From positions 1 to 64,000 of the forward strand of contig JAGAIZ010000066.1 of assembly GCA_017626325.1 (NCBI GenBank): a stretch of 64,000 bases of DNA. The letters run 5' to 3'. The notes under the pieces were generated by a model that was not told the DNA's origin, did no database searches, and worked only from the letters and a program-made list of their open reading frames with translations. This DNA is from Lachnospiraceae bacterium (GTDB lineage: Bacteria; Bacillota; Clostridia; Lachnospirales; Lachnospiraceae). A program made the translations under genes and the position numbers. Shown piece by piece: positions 1 through 7,903 of the stretch; the stretch's first letter is position 1; every line of letters begins with the position of its first letter.

Positions 1-46
1 AAAAGGATTTACATGAGCGGGATATGCCGCACGGTAAATCCTTTTT
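1..46 (+). terminator. Rho-independent terminator of an upstream gene
   Basis: A perfect 12-bp inverted repeat, AAAAGGATTTAC at 1-12 and GTAAATCCTTTT at 34-45, continues into a T run. The loop holds a small inner GCGG/CCGC pairing. It probably ends transcription from a gene lying left of the window and insulates the flgB promoter. The upstream gene cannot be seen; codY would be usual by synteny, but that is inference. Confidence 0.7.
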
Positions 47-91
47 CTGATTTGTACGTGAAAAGGAATTGTGAAAATGAAACGAAAAACC

Positions 92-119
92 TTGTAATTT
101 TTCACATTTACTTTATAAT
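92..119 (+). promoter_or_regulatory. SigA-type promoter of the fla/che operon
   Basis: TTGTAA at 92-97 and TATAAT at 114-119 are separated by 16 bp, about 30 bp before the flgB ribosome binding site. A 7-bp inverted repeat, GTGAAAA at 71-77 and TTTTCAC ending at 105, spans the -35 region and could be an operator. No SigD-type promoter was recognised here. The promoter call rests on consensus match and position only. Confidence 0.6.
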
Positions 120-156
120 GGATTATGGATTGTATTAATGTGGAAGGAGTATGACT

Positions 157-555
157 ATGAGCTCATTAGTAGATACCAATGCATTTGATTATATTAACGT
201 GTTGGACAAGGCGGCGGATGCTTCGTGGCTTCGGAATGACGCTATTTCCAACAACATAGCCAATGCCGACACGCCGGGATATAAGAGGCAGGATGTGAAT
301 TTCGAGACGCAGCTTGCCAAGGCGCTCAGGAGTTCCAGATATACGTCGATGGACGCCAAAGTCGCCGATGTGAAGATGAACCGCTTAAATCCGATTACCT
401 ATACGGACTATTCGGGATATTCCTACCGTATTGACGGCAATAATGTGGATCCTGATACGGAAGGCGTGTATCTTGCGAAGAACCAGGTGGTGTATCAGGG
501 ACTGACAGAGTGCATCGATCAGGAATTCAAGAACCTGCAGTCGGTGATGAAGTAG
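157..555 (+). CDS. flgB: Flagellar basal-body rod protein FlgB
   Basis: This is the proximal rod subunit, exported to build the rod that crosses the cell wall. The protein of 132 residues carries the typical N-terminal rod motif ISNNIANADTPGYKRQ near residue 30 and a C-terminal helical segment. The start chosen is ATG 157, because AAGGAGT at 144-150 lies 6 bases upstream; the in-frame ATG at 151 is too close to that site. It is the first gene of the operon, with flgC 38 bases downstream, as in other Firmicute fla/che clusters. Confidence 0.95.
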   Translation: MSSLVDTNAFDYINVLDKAADASWLRNDAISNNIANADTPGYKRQDVNFETQLAKALRSSRYTSMDAKVADVKMNRLNPITYTDYSGYSYRIDGNNVDPDTEGVYLAKNQVVYQGLTECIDQEFKNLQSVMK

Positions 556-593
556 GGAAGGATAGCTTCTGAAACAGAGAAAGGATAGATTCT

Positions 594-1040
594 ATGGGAA
601 TGTTTACATCTTTTGATATCAATGCATCCGGTATGACGGCGGAGCGTTACCGCATGGATATTATATCGGAGAATGTTGCGAACGCCAACACCACCCGTAC
701 AGAGGACGGTTCGCCGTATCGCAGAAAGGTAGTGGTCTTCGAAGAGAAGAATTCACAGACGCCTTTTCATCAGGTGCTCAATAAAGCGACGGACCGTTAT
801 TCCGGTACCGGCGTGAAGGTGACGGGCGTCTATGAAGACCAGTGGACAGAAGGGAATATGGTATACGACCCTTCCCATCCCGATGCGGACGAGAATGGTT
901 ATGTCATGTATCCTAATGTCAATATTGTGACAGAGATGACGAACCTGATTGACGCCAGCCGCGCTTATCAGGCGAATGCGACGGCGTTTGAGGCAAGCAA
1001 GAGCATTGCGACGACAGGACTTAACATGTTAAACGGTTAA
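594..1040 (+). CDS. flgC: Flagellar basal-body rod protein FlgC
   Basis: A rod subunit stacked next to FlgB. It has 148 residues. The N-terminal rod signature is ISENVANANTTRTEDG near residue 25, and the C-terminal motif MTNLIDASRAYQANATAFEA is the conserved rod/hook C-terminal helix. Length matches the family (about 135-150). An AAGGAT ribosome binding site lies upstream of ATG 594; a second ATG at 600 is possible. It sits between flgB and fliE in the canonical order. Confidence 0.96.
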   Translation: MGMFTSFDINASGMTAERYRMDIISENVANANTTRTEDGSPYRRKVVVFEEKNSQTPFHQVLNKATDRYSGTGVKVTGVYEDQWTEGNMVYDPSHPDADENGYVMYPNVNIVTEMTNLIDASRAYQANATAFEASKSIATTGLNMLNG

Positions 1041-1104
1041 GCGGCTAAGCGGTTTGACATAACGATGGGGATAAGGGACGAAACTGAAAATCGGAGGAAT
1101 GAAA

Positions 1105-1431
1105 ATGGCTTTGGATATTACAGCATTGTATAATGTGTCTTCGGGTGCCGTCAGGGACGCGGCTAAGACGGCGTCCACGAATAAGGCGGACACATATACG
1201 GATAAGGGATTTGATAACTTATTACATACTGCGATTGACAATCTGAACACAACGAACAGCTATTTGTCAGACGCGGAGAACGAAGAGATTAAATGGGCGC
1301 TTGGGGAGACCGAGAATACCCATGATTTAAGTATTGCTTTACAGAAAGCATCCACGGCACTGCAATATACGGTTGCGATCAGGGACAAGCTCTTAGATGC
1401 GTATAAAGAGCTGATCCAGATGCAGATTTAG
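1105..1431 (+). CDS. fliE: Flagellar hook-basal body complex protein FliE
   Basis: FliE is the small adaptor linking the MS ring (FliF) to the rod and one of the first exported substrates. The product has 108 residues from ATG 1105. That start is preferred over ATG 1099 because GGAGGA at 1093-1098 abuts 1099 but is 6 bases from 1105. The C-terminal helical part (ALQKASTALQYTVAIRDKLL) matches the family, which keeps a conserved Gln and a Val-Arg-(Asp/Asn)-Lys pattern there. It lies between flgC and fliF. Confidence 0.92.
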   Translation: MALDITALYNVSSGAVRDAAKTASTNKADTYTDKGFDNLLHTAIDNLNTTNSYLSDAENEEIKWALGETENTHDLSIALQKASTALQYTVAIRDKLLDAYKELIQMQI

Positions 1432-1478
1432 AGACTGCGTAAATTTGTGAGGGATGTACTGAAGGAGAACGAATTGCT

Positions 1479-3089
1479 GTGGATAAATTGGTAGACAAGT
1501 TAAAAGAATTGGGAAGCCGGCTGCTGGAATGGTGGAACCGGTTTACCGCAAAACAAAAAACATTGATTATTGTTATCCTGTGCGTCGTGATTCTGGCGCT
1601 TGTTGCTGTTGTGTCGGCTCTGACGCAGCCGCAGTATGTGCTGCTGCGGGAGTGTGAGACCACGGCGGAAGCGGCGGAAGTCAGAGATCTGCTGGAAGGG
1701 GAGAGCATGAATTTCAGGATATCGGACGACGGACTGACGGTATCTATTCTGAAATCCCAGCAGTCGGACGCGAGACTGCTGCTTGGCGCGAATAATATTC
1801 AGGCGGCAAGCTACGGTATCGACAATGTGACGGACGGAAGCTTTACCACGACGGAATCCGACAAACAGAAGAAGTATGTAGTATATCTGCAGAAGTATCT
1901 GGAGCAGGATGTGCTGTCCAAATTCAAGATGGTTAAGAGCGCCAGTGTGACGCTGAATATTCCGGAGAATGACGGCACGCTGATTGCATCTGAGGAAGAA
2001 TCCTATGCATGGGTTCTTCTGGAGCTCAAGGATGAGCTGGCTTCAGAAAACGCTGCTTATATAGCGCGTGCGGTGGCGACTGCCATCGGCAATGAGACGA
2101 CGAATAATATTGTTATCATGGATACCGAGGGCAATATGCTCTTTACCGGCGATGATAATTATACCGTTTCCGGGACAGCGAACGCACAGTTGTCGGTGAA
2201 GAACGAGGCGGAACGTCTTCTGACGAACGAGGTCCGCAAGGTGATTCTGGGTACGAATGAATTCGACAATGTGGAAGTGGCAACGAATCTTGTTTTGGAT
2301 TTCTCTACCACAGACAGAACGGAACATACATATACGCCTGCAGACGGACAGACACAGGGCGTACTGAGCCATGAGGACGTCTTCAATTCCGAGAACACCA
2401 GCGGCATAGGCGGTGTGCCGGGAACGGACTCCAATGACGATGATACTACTTATGTGCTTCAGGATGACAGCACGTCGTCTTCCACCCAGAGCGAGGAGTC
2501 CCGCGATTATCTGCCGAATGAGACGATTACGACGATAAGCACTCCGGCAGGGCTGATCGATTATGACAGATCGTCCCTTGCTGCTTCTCTGATCCGTTAT
2601 AATGTCATCCGGGAGGAAGACGCTGAGACGCAGGGGCTTCTGGACGGCATTACCTGGGAAGAATATAAGCTGGCGAATACGGAACGCACGAAGCTGGAGG
2701 TAGATGAGGATTTCTATGCCACGGTAGCCAACGCGACGGGAATATCTGCGGAGAGCATTACGCTGGTGGCATATAGTGAGAATGTATTTTTTGACAGAGA
2801 GGGTTCTGCTATCACCACGACAGATATTCTGCAGATTATTCTGATCGTCGTGATTCTGGCGCTGCTTGCCTTTGTGGTGTTAAGAAGCATGCGCGGCGAG
2901 AAGCACGAGGAGGAAGAGGAAGAACTGTCGGTGGAGAGCTTGCTGCAGTCCACATCCGAGGTACAGTTAGAGGATATTTCTCTGGAGAACGAGACGGAAG
3001 AGCGGAGACTGGTGAACAAATTCGTGGAAGAGAATCCGGAAGCGGCGGCGAACCTGCTGCGCAACTGGCTGAATGAGGACTGGGGGTAA
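1479..3089 (+). CDS. fliF: Flagellar MS-ring protein FliF
   Basis: FliF forms the membrane-embedded MS ring on which the basal body is built. The product has 536 residues. One transmembrane helix is at about residues 28-48 and a second at about 448-467. The ring-building and beta-collar region lies between them, with a Ser/Thr/Asp-rich stretch near residues 290-350. The acidic C-terminal tail should bind FliG. Translation appears to start at GTG 1479, with GAAGGAG at 1461-1467. fliG follows after 5 bases, so the two are probably translationally coupled. Confidence 0.96.
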   Translation: MDKLVDKLKELGSRLLEWWNRFTAKQKTLIIVILCVVILALVAVVSALTQPQYVLLRECETTAEAAEVRDLLEGESMNFRISDDGLTVSILKSQQSDARLLLGANNIQAASYGIDNVTDGSFTTTESDKQKKYVVYLQKYLEQDVLSKFKMVKSASVTLNIPENDGTLIASEEESYAWVLLELKDELASENAAYIARAVATAIGNETTNNIVIMDTEGNMLFTGDDNYTVSGTANAQLSVKNEAERLLTNEVRKVILGTNEFDNVEVATNLVLDFSTTDRTEHTYTPADGQTQGVLSHEDVFNSENTSGIGGVPGTDSNDDDTTYVLQDDSTSSSTQSEESRDYLPNETITTISTPAGLIDYDRSSLAASLIRYNVIREEDAETQGLLDGITWEEYKLANTERTKLEVDEDFYATVANATGISAESITLVAYSENVFFDREGSAITTTDILQIILIVVILALLAFVVLRSMRGEKHEEEEEELSVESLLQSTSEVQLEDISLENETEERRLVNKFVEENPEAAANLLRNWLNEDWG

Positions 3090-3094
3090 GACAG

Positions 3095-4105
3095 ATGAAA
3101 GCAGAAGAGAAGCTTAACGGGCTGCAGAAGGCGGCTGTCCTGATGATTGCCCTGGGACCGGAGAAGTCCGCAGCGATTTTCAAACATCTGAAAGAAGAAG
3201 AAATAGAGGAATTAACGTTAGAGATTGCCAATACACGGAGCATTACGCCGCAGGTTAAGGAGAGCGTAGTGAATGAATTCTATCAGGTGTGTCTGGCACA
3301 GCAGTATATTGCGGAGGGCGGTATCAATTATGCCAGAGAGCTTCTGGAGAAGTCCTTCGGCGCTGAGAAAGCGATGGACGTAATCGGCAAGCTGACGGCG
3401 TCCTTGCAGGTGAAGCCTTTCGAGTTCGTCAGAAAGACAGACGCGACGCAATTGCTCAACTTTATTCAGGATGAGCACCCGCAGACGATCGCTCTTATTT
3501 TATCTTATCTGTCTGCGGCACAGTCGGCGCTTATTATATCCGCGCTACCGCCGGACCGGCAGTCGGATGTGGCGAAGCGTATTGCGGTCATGGACAGAAC
3601 AAGCCCGGATGTTATTAAGGAAGTGGAGAAGGTATTGGAATCTAAATTGTCTTCGCTGGTCAATCAGGATTATACGATTATCGGCGGTGTGGACGCTGTC
3701 GTGGAAATCTTGAATACGGTAGACCGCGGTACGGAAAAACATATCATGGAAACCTTGGAGATCGAGGAACCGGAGCTGGCGGACGAGATCAGAAAGAAGA
3801 TGTTCGTATTCGAAGATATTCTGCTGCTTGACGACAGAGCTATCCAGCGTGTGCTCAGAGACGTCGATAACGGCGACCTGGCTATGGCGCTTAAGGGCTC
3901 TAATGAAGACGTGCAGAATGCGATCTTTAACAACCTGTCCAAGCGTCTTGCTGTCATGATTAAGGAGGATATGGAATTCATGGGTCCTGTGCGTATGAAG
4001 GATGTGGAAGAAGCGCAGCAGAAGATCGTAAATATCATCAGAAAACTGGAAGACTCTGCGGAAATTGTTATCTCCAGAGGCGGAGGTGACGAGATCATTG
4101 TCTAG
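3095..4105 (+). CDS. fliG: Flagellar motor switch protein FliG
   Basis: FliG is the rotor protein that meets the stator (MotA) and the MS ring. The protein has 336 residues, the family's usual length. The middle domain carries the conserved EHPQTIALILSYL motif (about residues 127-139), and the C-terminal charged torque helix region includes DDRAIQRVLRDVD. It is embedded in the invariant order fliF-fliG-fliH-fliI, and its last codons overlap the preferred start of fliH. Confidence 0.97.
   Translation: MKAEEKLNGLQKAAVLMIALGPEKSAAIFKHLKEEEIEELTLEIANTRSITPQVKESVVNEFYQVCLAQQYIAEGGINYARELLEKSFGAEKAMDVIGKLTASLQVKPFEFVRKTDATQLLNFIQDEHPQTIALILSYLSAAQSALIISALPPDRQSDVAKRIAVMDRTSPDVIKEVEKVLESKLSSLVNQDYTIIGGVDAVVEILNTVDRGTEKHIMETLEIEEPELADEIRKKMFVFEDILLLDDRAIQRVLRDVDNGDLAMALKGSNEDVQNAIFNNLSKRLAVMIKEDMEFMGPVRMKDVEEAQQKIVNIIRKLEDSAEIVISRGGGDEIIV
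4082..4100 (+). promoter_or_regulatory. Ribosome binding site and TTG start of fliH
   Basis: GGAGGTG at 4082-4088 lies 9 bases before TTG 4098, in frame with the FliH sequence that begins SRNLYKSYWV. The first in-frame ATG (4065) has no comparable site, so this site decides the start. The start overlaps the fliG stop codon. Confidence 0.7.
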
Positions 4106-4979
4106 GAATTTATATAAATCATACTGGGTTGCCGTATCCAATGAGGAGAAGTGTATCATTGACAGCAATTCCCGTGTCGCACAGAGAATTGAAGAATGGG
4201 AAGCGCTTCACAGAAGACAGCAGGAGCAGAACAGCGCTCATGCCGGAGAAGAGGAAGAAAACGGCGAGTTCGTAAGCGGTATAGGCGGTGAGAACGTCGA
4301 TGCGCTGTTTGCGGACGGCGAGGGGAATAAAGGCGGTATTATTAAGGCGGCTTCCGTTGACCAGGGTCCCGATCTGGATGAGATCAGGGCACAGGCGCAG
4401 GAAATCATTGATTCCGCACAGGAACAGGTCAAGAAGATGAAGGACTCCGCCAGACGCGATATAGACGCGGAGCGCCGTAGAGCAATTGAAGATGGAAAGA
4501 AACAGGGCTACGATGCGGGATATGAGCAGGGCTATGCTGAGGCGGACGCAATGAAGCAGTCTCTGATGGCTGATCGTCTCAGAATGGAAGAAGAGTACGA
4601 GCAGCTTGTGGAGGAACTGGAACCGCAGTTTATCGATGTAATTACATCTGTCTACAGTCATATTTTCGGCGTGGCGCTGTCAGATAACAGAGATATCCTG
4701 GTGCATTTGATTGATTCTACTTTGCGTAAGGTAGAGAGCAGCAGGACTTTTATCGTACATGTATCCGCAGAGGATTATCCGTATGTGAATATGCAGAAAC
4801 AGTCCCTGGTGGAAGGCGCAACGGCGGGAAGAGGCATGGTGGAGATTATAGAAGATATCGCACTTGCCAAAGGAGCGTGCCTGATTGAAACGGACGGGGG
4901 GATTTTTGACTGCGGCATCGATACGCAGTTAGAAGAACTGACGAAGAAATTACGGATGTTATCTTTTGAAAAAAGATGA
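4098..4979 (+). CDS. fliH: Flagellar assembly protein FliH (export ATPase stator)
   Basis: FliH binds and restrains the export ATPase FliI and is related to the peripheral stalk of F/V-ATPases. The product has 293 residues with a long charged central helix. That helix contains small-residue-spaced segments such as YDAGYEQGYAEAD, typical of the FliH glycine-repeat helix, followed by an ATPase-E-like C-terminal domain. The TTG start at 4098 follows a strong ribosome binding site; an ATG start at 4065 would add 11 residues. The end overlaps the region where fliI begins. Confidence 0.88.
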   Translation: MSRNLYKSYWVAVSNEEKCIIDSNSRVAQRIEEWEALHRRQQEQNSAHAGEEEENGEFVSGIGGENVDALFADGEGNKGGIIKAASVDQGPDLDEIRAQAQEIIDSAQEQVKKMKDSARRDIDAERRRAIEDGKKQGYDAGYEQGYAEADAMKQSLMADRLRMEEEYEQLVEELEPQFIDVITSVYSHIFGVALSDNRDILVHLIDSTLRKVESSRTFIVHVSAEDYPYVNMQKQSLVEGATAGRGMVEIIEDIALAKGACLIETDGGIFDCGIDTQLEELTKKLRMLSFEKR

Positions 4980-4983
4980 CAAA

Positions 4984-6315
4984 ATGCTGAAAGTGATGCG
5001 GCCAATGGATATTACAATTGATTTTCATAAATATAGCAAAATAGCGGATGATGTCTTCTTTAAGAAAAAGGGCCGGGTCGAGAATGTGGTTGGACTGACC
5101 ATTGAATCTGCTGGACCGGAAGCGAAGCTTGGAGATCTGTGCAGAATCTATCCGGCGGACGAGGCGTATGCGCCGATCGTGGCGGAAGTCGTTGGGTTCA
5201 AAGACCGGAAGACGCTTCTTATGCCCTGCGACAAGACGGATGGCATCGGGCTGGGATGTATTGTGGAGAATATAGGCGAGCCTCTTTCCGTGCCGGTCAG
5301 CGACGAACTTCTCGGCAAAGTGCTGGACGGCCTGGGCAGGATAGACGGAGAATATATGCCGGGCACGCCCTATGCGGTAGAGGCACAGCCACCGGATCCC
5401 ATGAGCCGCAAGATCATAGCGGATATTCTGCCGCTCGGCGTCAAGGCGATCGACGGGCTGATGACGGTAGGTAAGGGGCAGCGTATCGGTATTTTCGCAG
5501 GTTCCGGCGTGGGTAAATCCACCCTGATGGGTATGTTTGCAAGGAATACCCAGGCAGATATTAACGTAATCGCCCTGATCGGCGAGCGAGGCAGGGAAGT
5601 GCGCGAATTCGTAGAACGGGATCTTGGAGAAGAGGGCATGAAAAGATCTGTCGTCGTAGTGGCGACTTCTGATAAATCGGCGTTGGAGAGAAACAAGGCG
5701 GCTAAGACAGCCACCGCGATCGCGGAATATTTCAGAGACCAGGGCAAGGACGTCCTGCTGATGATGGATTCGCTGACCCGTTTCTCCATGGCGCAGCGTG
5801 AGATCGGGCTTGCCAGCGGCGAACCGCCTGTGTCCAGGGGGTATCCGCCGAGCGTGTATTCCGAGATGCCCAAGCTGCTGGAGAGAGCTGGATGTGCGAG
5901 CGTCGGTTCCATTACCGGCCTTTATACGGTACTTGTGGACGGCGATGATATGAATGAACCGATTACGGATACGGCGAGAAGTATCTTGGATGGTCATATT
6001 ATGCTGAACCGCAAGCTGGCGCATCAGAACCATTATCCGGCGATTGACGTATTGCAGAGTATATCCAGATGCATGAGCCAGATCGTGGATAAAGAACATA
6101 AGACGCTTGCCGGCAAATTGAAGAATGTGCTCGCCACCTATAATGAAGCGGAGGATCTGATCAATATCGGCGCTTATAAGAGCGGGAGCAATCCGAATAT
6201 CGATTTTGCTATTTCCAAGATCGCTGCGGTCAACGAATTTCTGATGCAGGATGTGAATGAGAAATATGATTATGAACAGGCGGTAGAATTGCTGCGGGAA
6301 CTCTTTGCTGAGTAA
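4984..6315 (+). CDS. fliI: Flagellum-specific export ATPase FliI
   Basis: FliI is the hexameric ATPase that energises substrate delivery to the flagellar type III export gate. The product has about 443 residues. The Walker A motif is GSGVGKST (about residue 172), followed by the ERGREVREF motif and Walker B-like DVLLMMDSLTRF, all typical of FliI/YscN ATPases. The start is uncertain: ATG 4984 is used here, TTG 4966 (overlapping fliH) is also in frame, and neither has a strong ribosome binding site. It lies between fliH and fliJ. Confidence 0.96.
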   Translation: MLKVMRPMDITIDFHKYSKIADDVFFKKKGRVENVVGLTIESAGPEAKLGDLCRIYPADEAYAPIVAEVVGFKDRKTLLMPCDKTDGIGLGCIVENIGEPLSVPVSDELLGKVLDGLGRIDGEYMPGTPYAVEAQPPDPMSRKIIADILPLGVKAIDGLMTVGKGQRIGIFAGSGVGKSTLMGMFARNTQADINVIALIGERGREVREFVERDLGEEGMKRSVVVVATSDKSALERNKAAKTATAIAEYFRDQGKDVLLMMDSLTRFSMAQREIGLASGEPPVSRGYPPSVYSEMPKLLERAGCASVGSITGLYTVLVDGDDMNEPITDTARSILDGHIMLNRKLAHQNHYPAIDVLQSISRCMSQIVDKEHKTLAGKLKNVLATYNEAEDLINIGAYKSGSNPNIDFAISKIAAVNEFLMQDVNEKYDYEQAVELLRELFAE

Positions 6316-6328
6316 GAGGTGACCGGGT

Positions 6329-6781
6329 ATGGCGAGATTCAGATATAGAATGCAGAGTATCCTGAATATAAAGTACCAGTTGGAAAATCAGGCGAAGATG
6401 GATTTGGGCAGGGCGCAGGGTATTCTGATGGAGGAAGAAGAGAAGCTTGAGACTTTTCTGGACAGGAAAGAAGCTTATCTGGAAGAAGGCAGACAGATGA
6501 GAAGCAGAGAGCTTAACGTTCATGAACTGAAAGACAATACCTATGCCGTTCAGGTCATGGATGAAATGATCGGCAGGCAGAGGGAACAGGTCGCCAGAGC
6601 GGAGGAAGCCGTGGAGGCGGCCAGAGATAAGCTTCGGGAGATCATGCAGGAACGTAAGATGCAGGAGCGCCTGAAAGAAAAAGCGCTGGAGCAGTTCATG
6701 CGGGAAGAAAACGCCGCAGAGTTTAAGACGGTAGACGAGCTTACAAGCTACACGTACGGGAAACGTGGCAAAGAAGAATGA
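6329..6781 (+). CDS. fliJ: Flagellar export chaperone FliJ
   Basis: FliJ is the coiled-coil central stalk of the FliI ATPase and a chaperone-escort protein. The product of 150 residues is almost wholly charged alpha-helical coiled coil, with no membrane segment, which fits the family length of about 145-150. Sequence in this family is weakly conserved, so the call leans on position directly after fliI, as in B. subtilis. An AGAGGTGA site precedes ATG 6329. Confidence 0.9.
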   Translation: MARFRYRMQSILNIKYQLENQAKMDLGRAQGILMEEEEKLETFLDRKEAYLEEGRQMRSRELNVHELKDNTYAVQVMDEMIGRQREQVARAEEAVEAARDKLREIMQERKMQERLKEKALEQFMREENAAEFKTVDELTSYTYGKRGKEE

Positions 6782-6830
6782 TTTGAAGCGATTAATTGGT
6801 GTGCGTTAGGAAGCGCAAGAGGTATAGAGA

Positions 6831-7706
6831 ATGGCGGATGAACTTTTAAATACGCAGGTAGATACCAAAGCGGAGAAAAAGAAGTTAAAGGAAGAACGAA
6901 AAAAAATAAAAAGCGAACAGAAGGCGCAGAAGAAGGAAGCAAAGCAGCGTGCTAAGGAAATATCACAGCAGGAAGCGAAGCTGGCCGAGGATGAGGAGGC
7001 GGGAGGCGTCTCCGTCTTCTTGGTAACGGTTGTTATTGTCGTGGTATGGATCGCGATTCTGTGTCTGTTAATCAAGCTGGATGTGGGAGGCTTCGGTTCC
7101 GGGGTGCTCTCGCCGATACTGAAGGATGTGCCGGTTATTAATAAGATCCTGCCTGCGGAGAATGTGGTGACGACGGATGATGAAGAGGCTTACGGCGGAT
7201 ACACCAGTCTGCGGGAGGCTGTGGATTATATCAAGGAACTGGAATTAGAGTTGGAGCAGGCACAGTCTGTAAGCAATGTCAATTCGGAGGAGTTGGAAGA
7301 ACTTCGGGCGGAGATTGAGAGACTCCAGACATTCGAAGATGCGCAGGTTGAGTTTGAGCGTATCAAGACGGAATTCTATGAGGAAGTTATCTATGCCGAG
7401 CAGGGACCGGGACCGGAAGAGTACCAGAAGTATTATGAGACGATGGATCCCACAACGGCGGAATATCTGTATAAACAGGTAGTACAGCAGACGGAGGCGG
7501 ATCAGGAGTTGCAGGATTACGCCCAGGCATATGCTGAGATGAAGCCGAAGGAAGCGGCGGCGATTTTCGAGGCGATGACGGATAATCTGGAACTGGCGGC
7601 TAAAATTTTAAACCAGATGAGTACGGAGGACAGAGGTAAGATATTGGGTGTTATGGATCCGGAGGTTGCCTCCCGCCTGACGAAGATTATGGATCCCGAT
7701 TCCTAG
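6831..7706 (+). CDS. MotE-like flagellar protein (MgtE N-terminal-like domain)
   Basis: The protein has 291 residues. It shows a very basic, lysine-rich cytoplasmic N-terminus (residues 5-50), one transmembrane helix (about 60-82), a coiled coil (about 125-170), and a C-terminal helical domain. That domain contains YAEMKPKEAAAIFEAM and a second MSTEDRGKILGVMDPEVA repeat, which resemble the MgtE N-terminal superhelix found in MotE. In B. subtilis this position, between fliJ and fliK, is held by ylxF. MotE-type proteins are thought to help motor or stator assembly; that role here is inferred. Confidence 0.8.
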   Translation: MADELLNTQVDTKAEKKKLKEERKKIKSEQKAQKKEAKQRAKEISQQEAKLAEDEEAGGVSVFLVTVVIVVVWIAILCLLIKLDVGGFGSGVLSPILKDVPVINKILPAENVVTTDDEEAYGGYTSLREAVDYIKELELELEQAQSVSNVNSEELEELRAEIERLQTFEDAQVEFERIKTEFYEEVIYAEQGPGPEEYQKYYETMDPTTAEYLYKQVVQQTEADQELQDYAQAYAEMKPKEAAAIFEAMTDNLELAAKILNQMSTEDRGKILGVMDPEVASRLTKIMDPDS

Positions 7707-7713
7707 AAGAATT

Positions 7714-7868
7714 GTAACTGTTCAGAACAGGTCAGAGCGGAACCGCGCAGATCGTAAGGACAAACAGTTACGAAGAAATAAAACAGGCAGCAACGCTTCA
7801 GGGAAGCCTGAAAAAGACCGATATATATTATGCGGGAAACCGCATGTATATATAAATGCCGTAAGGCA
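7714..7868 (+). other. Hairpin-dense gap upstream of fliK, candidate structured RNA
   Basis: The gap between the motE-like gene and fliK carries consecutive inverted repeats. An outer 9-bp pair is GTAACTGTT (7714-7722) with AACAGTTAC (7763-7771), enclosing GCGGAACCGC. Then come TTCAGG/CCTGAA (7797-7812), a long hairpin around TGCGG-GAAA-CCGCA (7822-7854), and TGCC-GTAA-GGCA (7857-7868). Two loops are GNRA tetraloops, a sign of a folded RNA. There is no T-run terminator. No known riboswitch class was recognised. Confidence 0.5.
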
Positions 7869-7903
7869 CAGAACCTTGATAATCAAAGAAAGGAGGAAAA
7901 AGT

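Noticed and set aside
95..112. CodY-box-like AATTTTTCACATTTA over the flgB promoter
   Set aside because: Only about 8 of 15 positions fit the CodY consensus, which is what AT-rich DNA gives by chance.
4846..6099. Long antisense reading frame opposite fliI
   Set aside because: It mirrors a strongly conserved gene on the + strand, has no ribosome binding site and encodes a His/Arg-rich, non-protein-like sequence. The same applies to the antisense frames at 57380-58696 and 59675-60748.
7714..7868. Cyclic di-GMP riboswitch upstream of fliK
   Set aside because: The conserved core of c-di-GMP-I (such as ACGCAAAGCC) is not present and I could not place the c-di-GMP-II pseudoknot; only generic hairpins and GNRA loops are seen.
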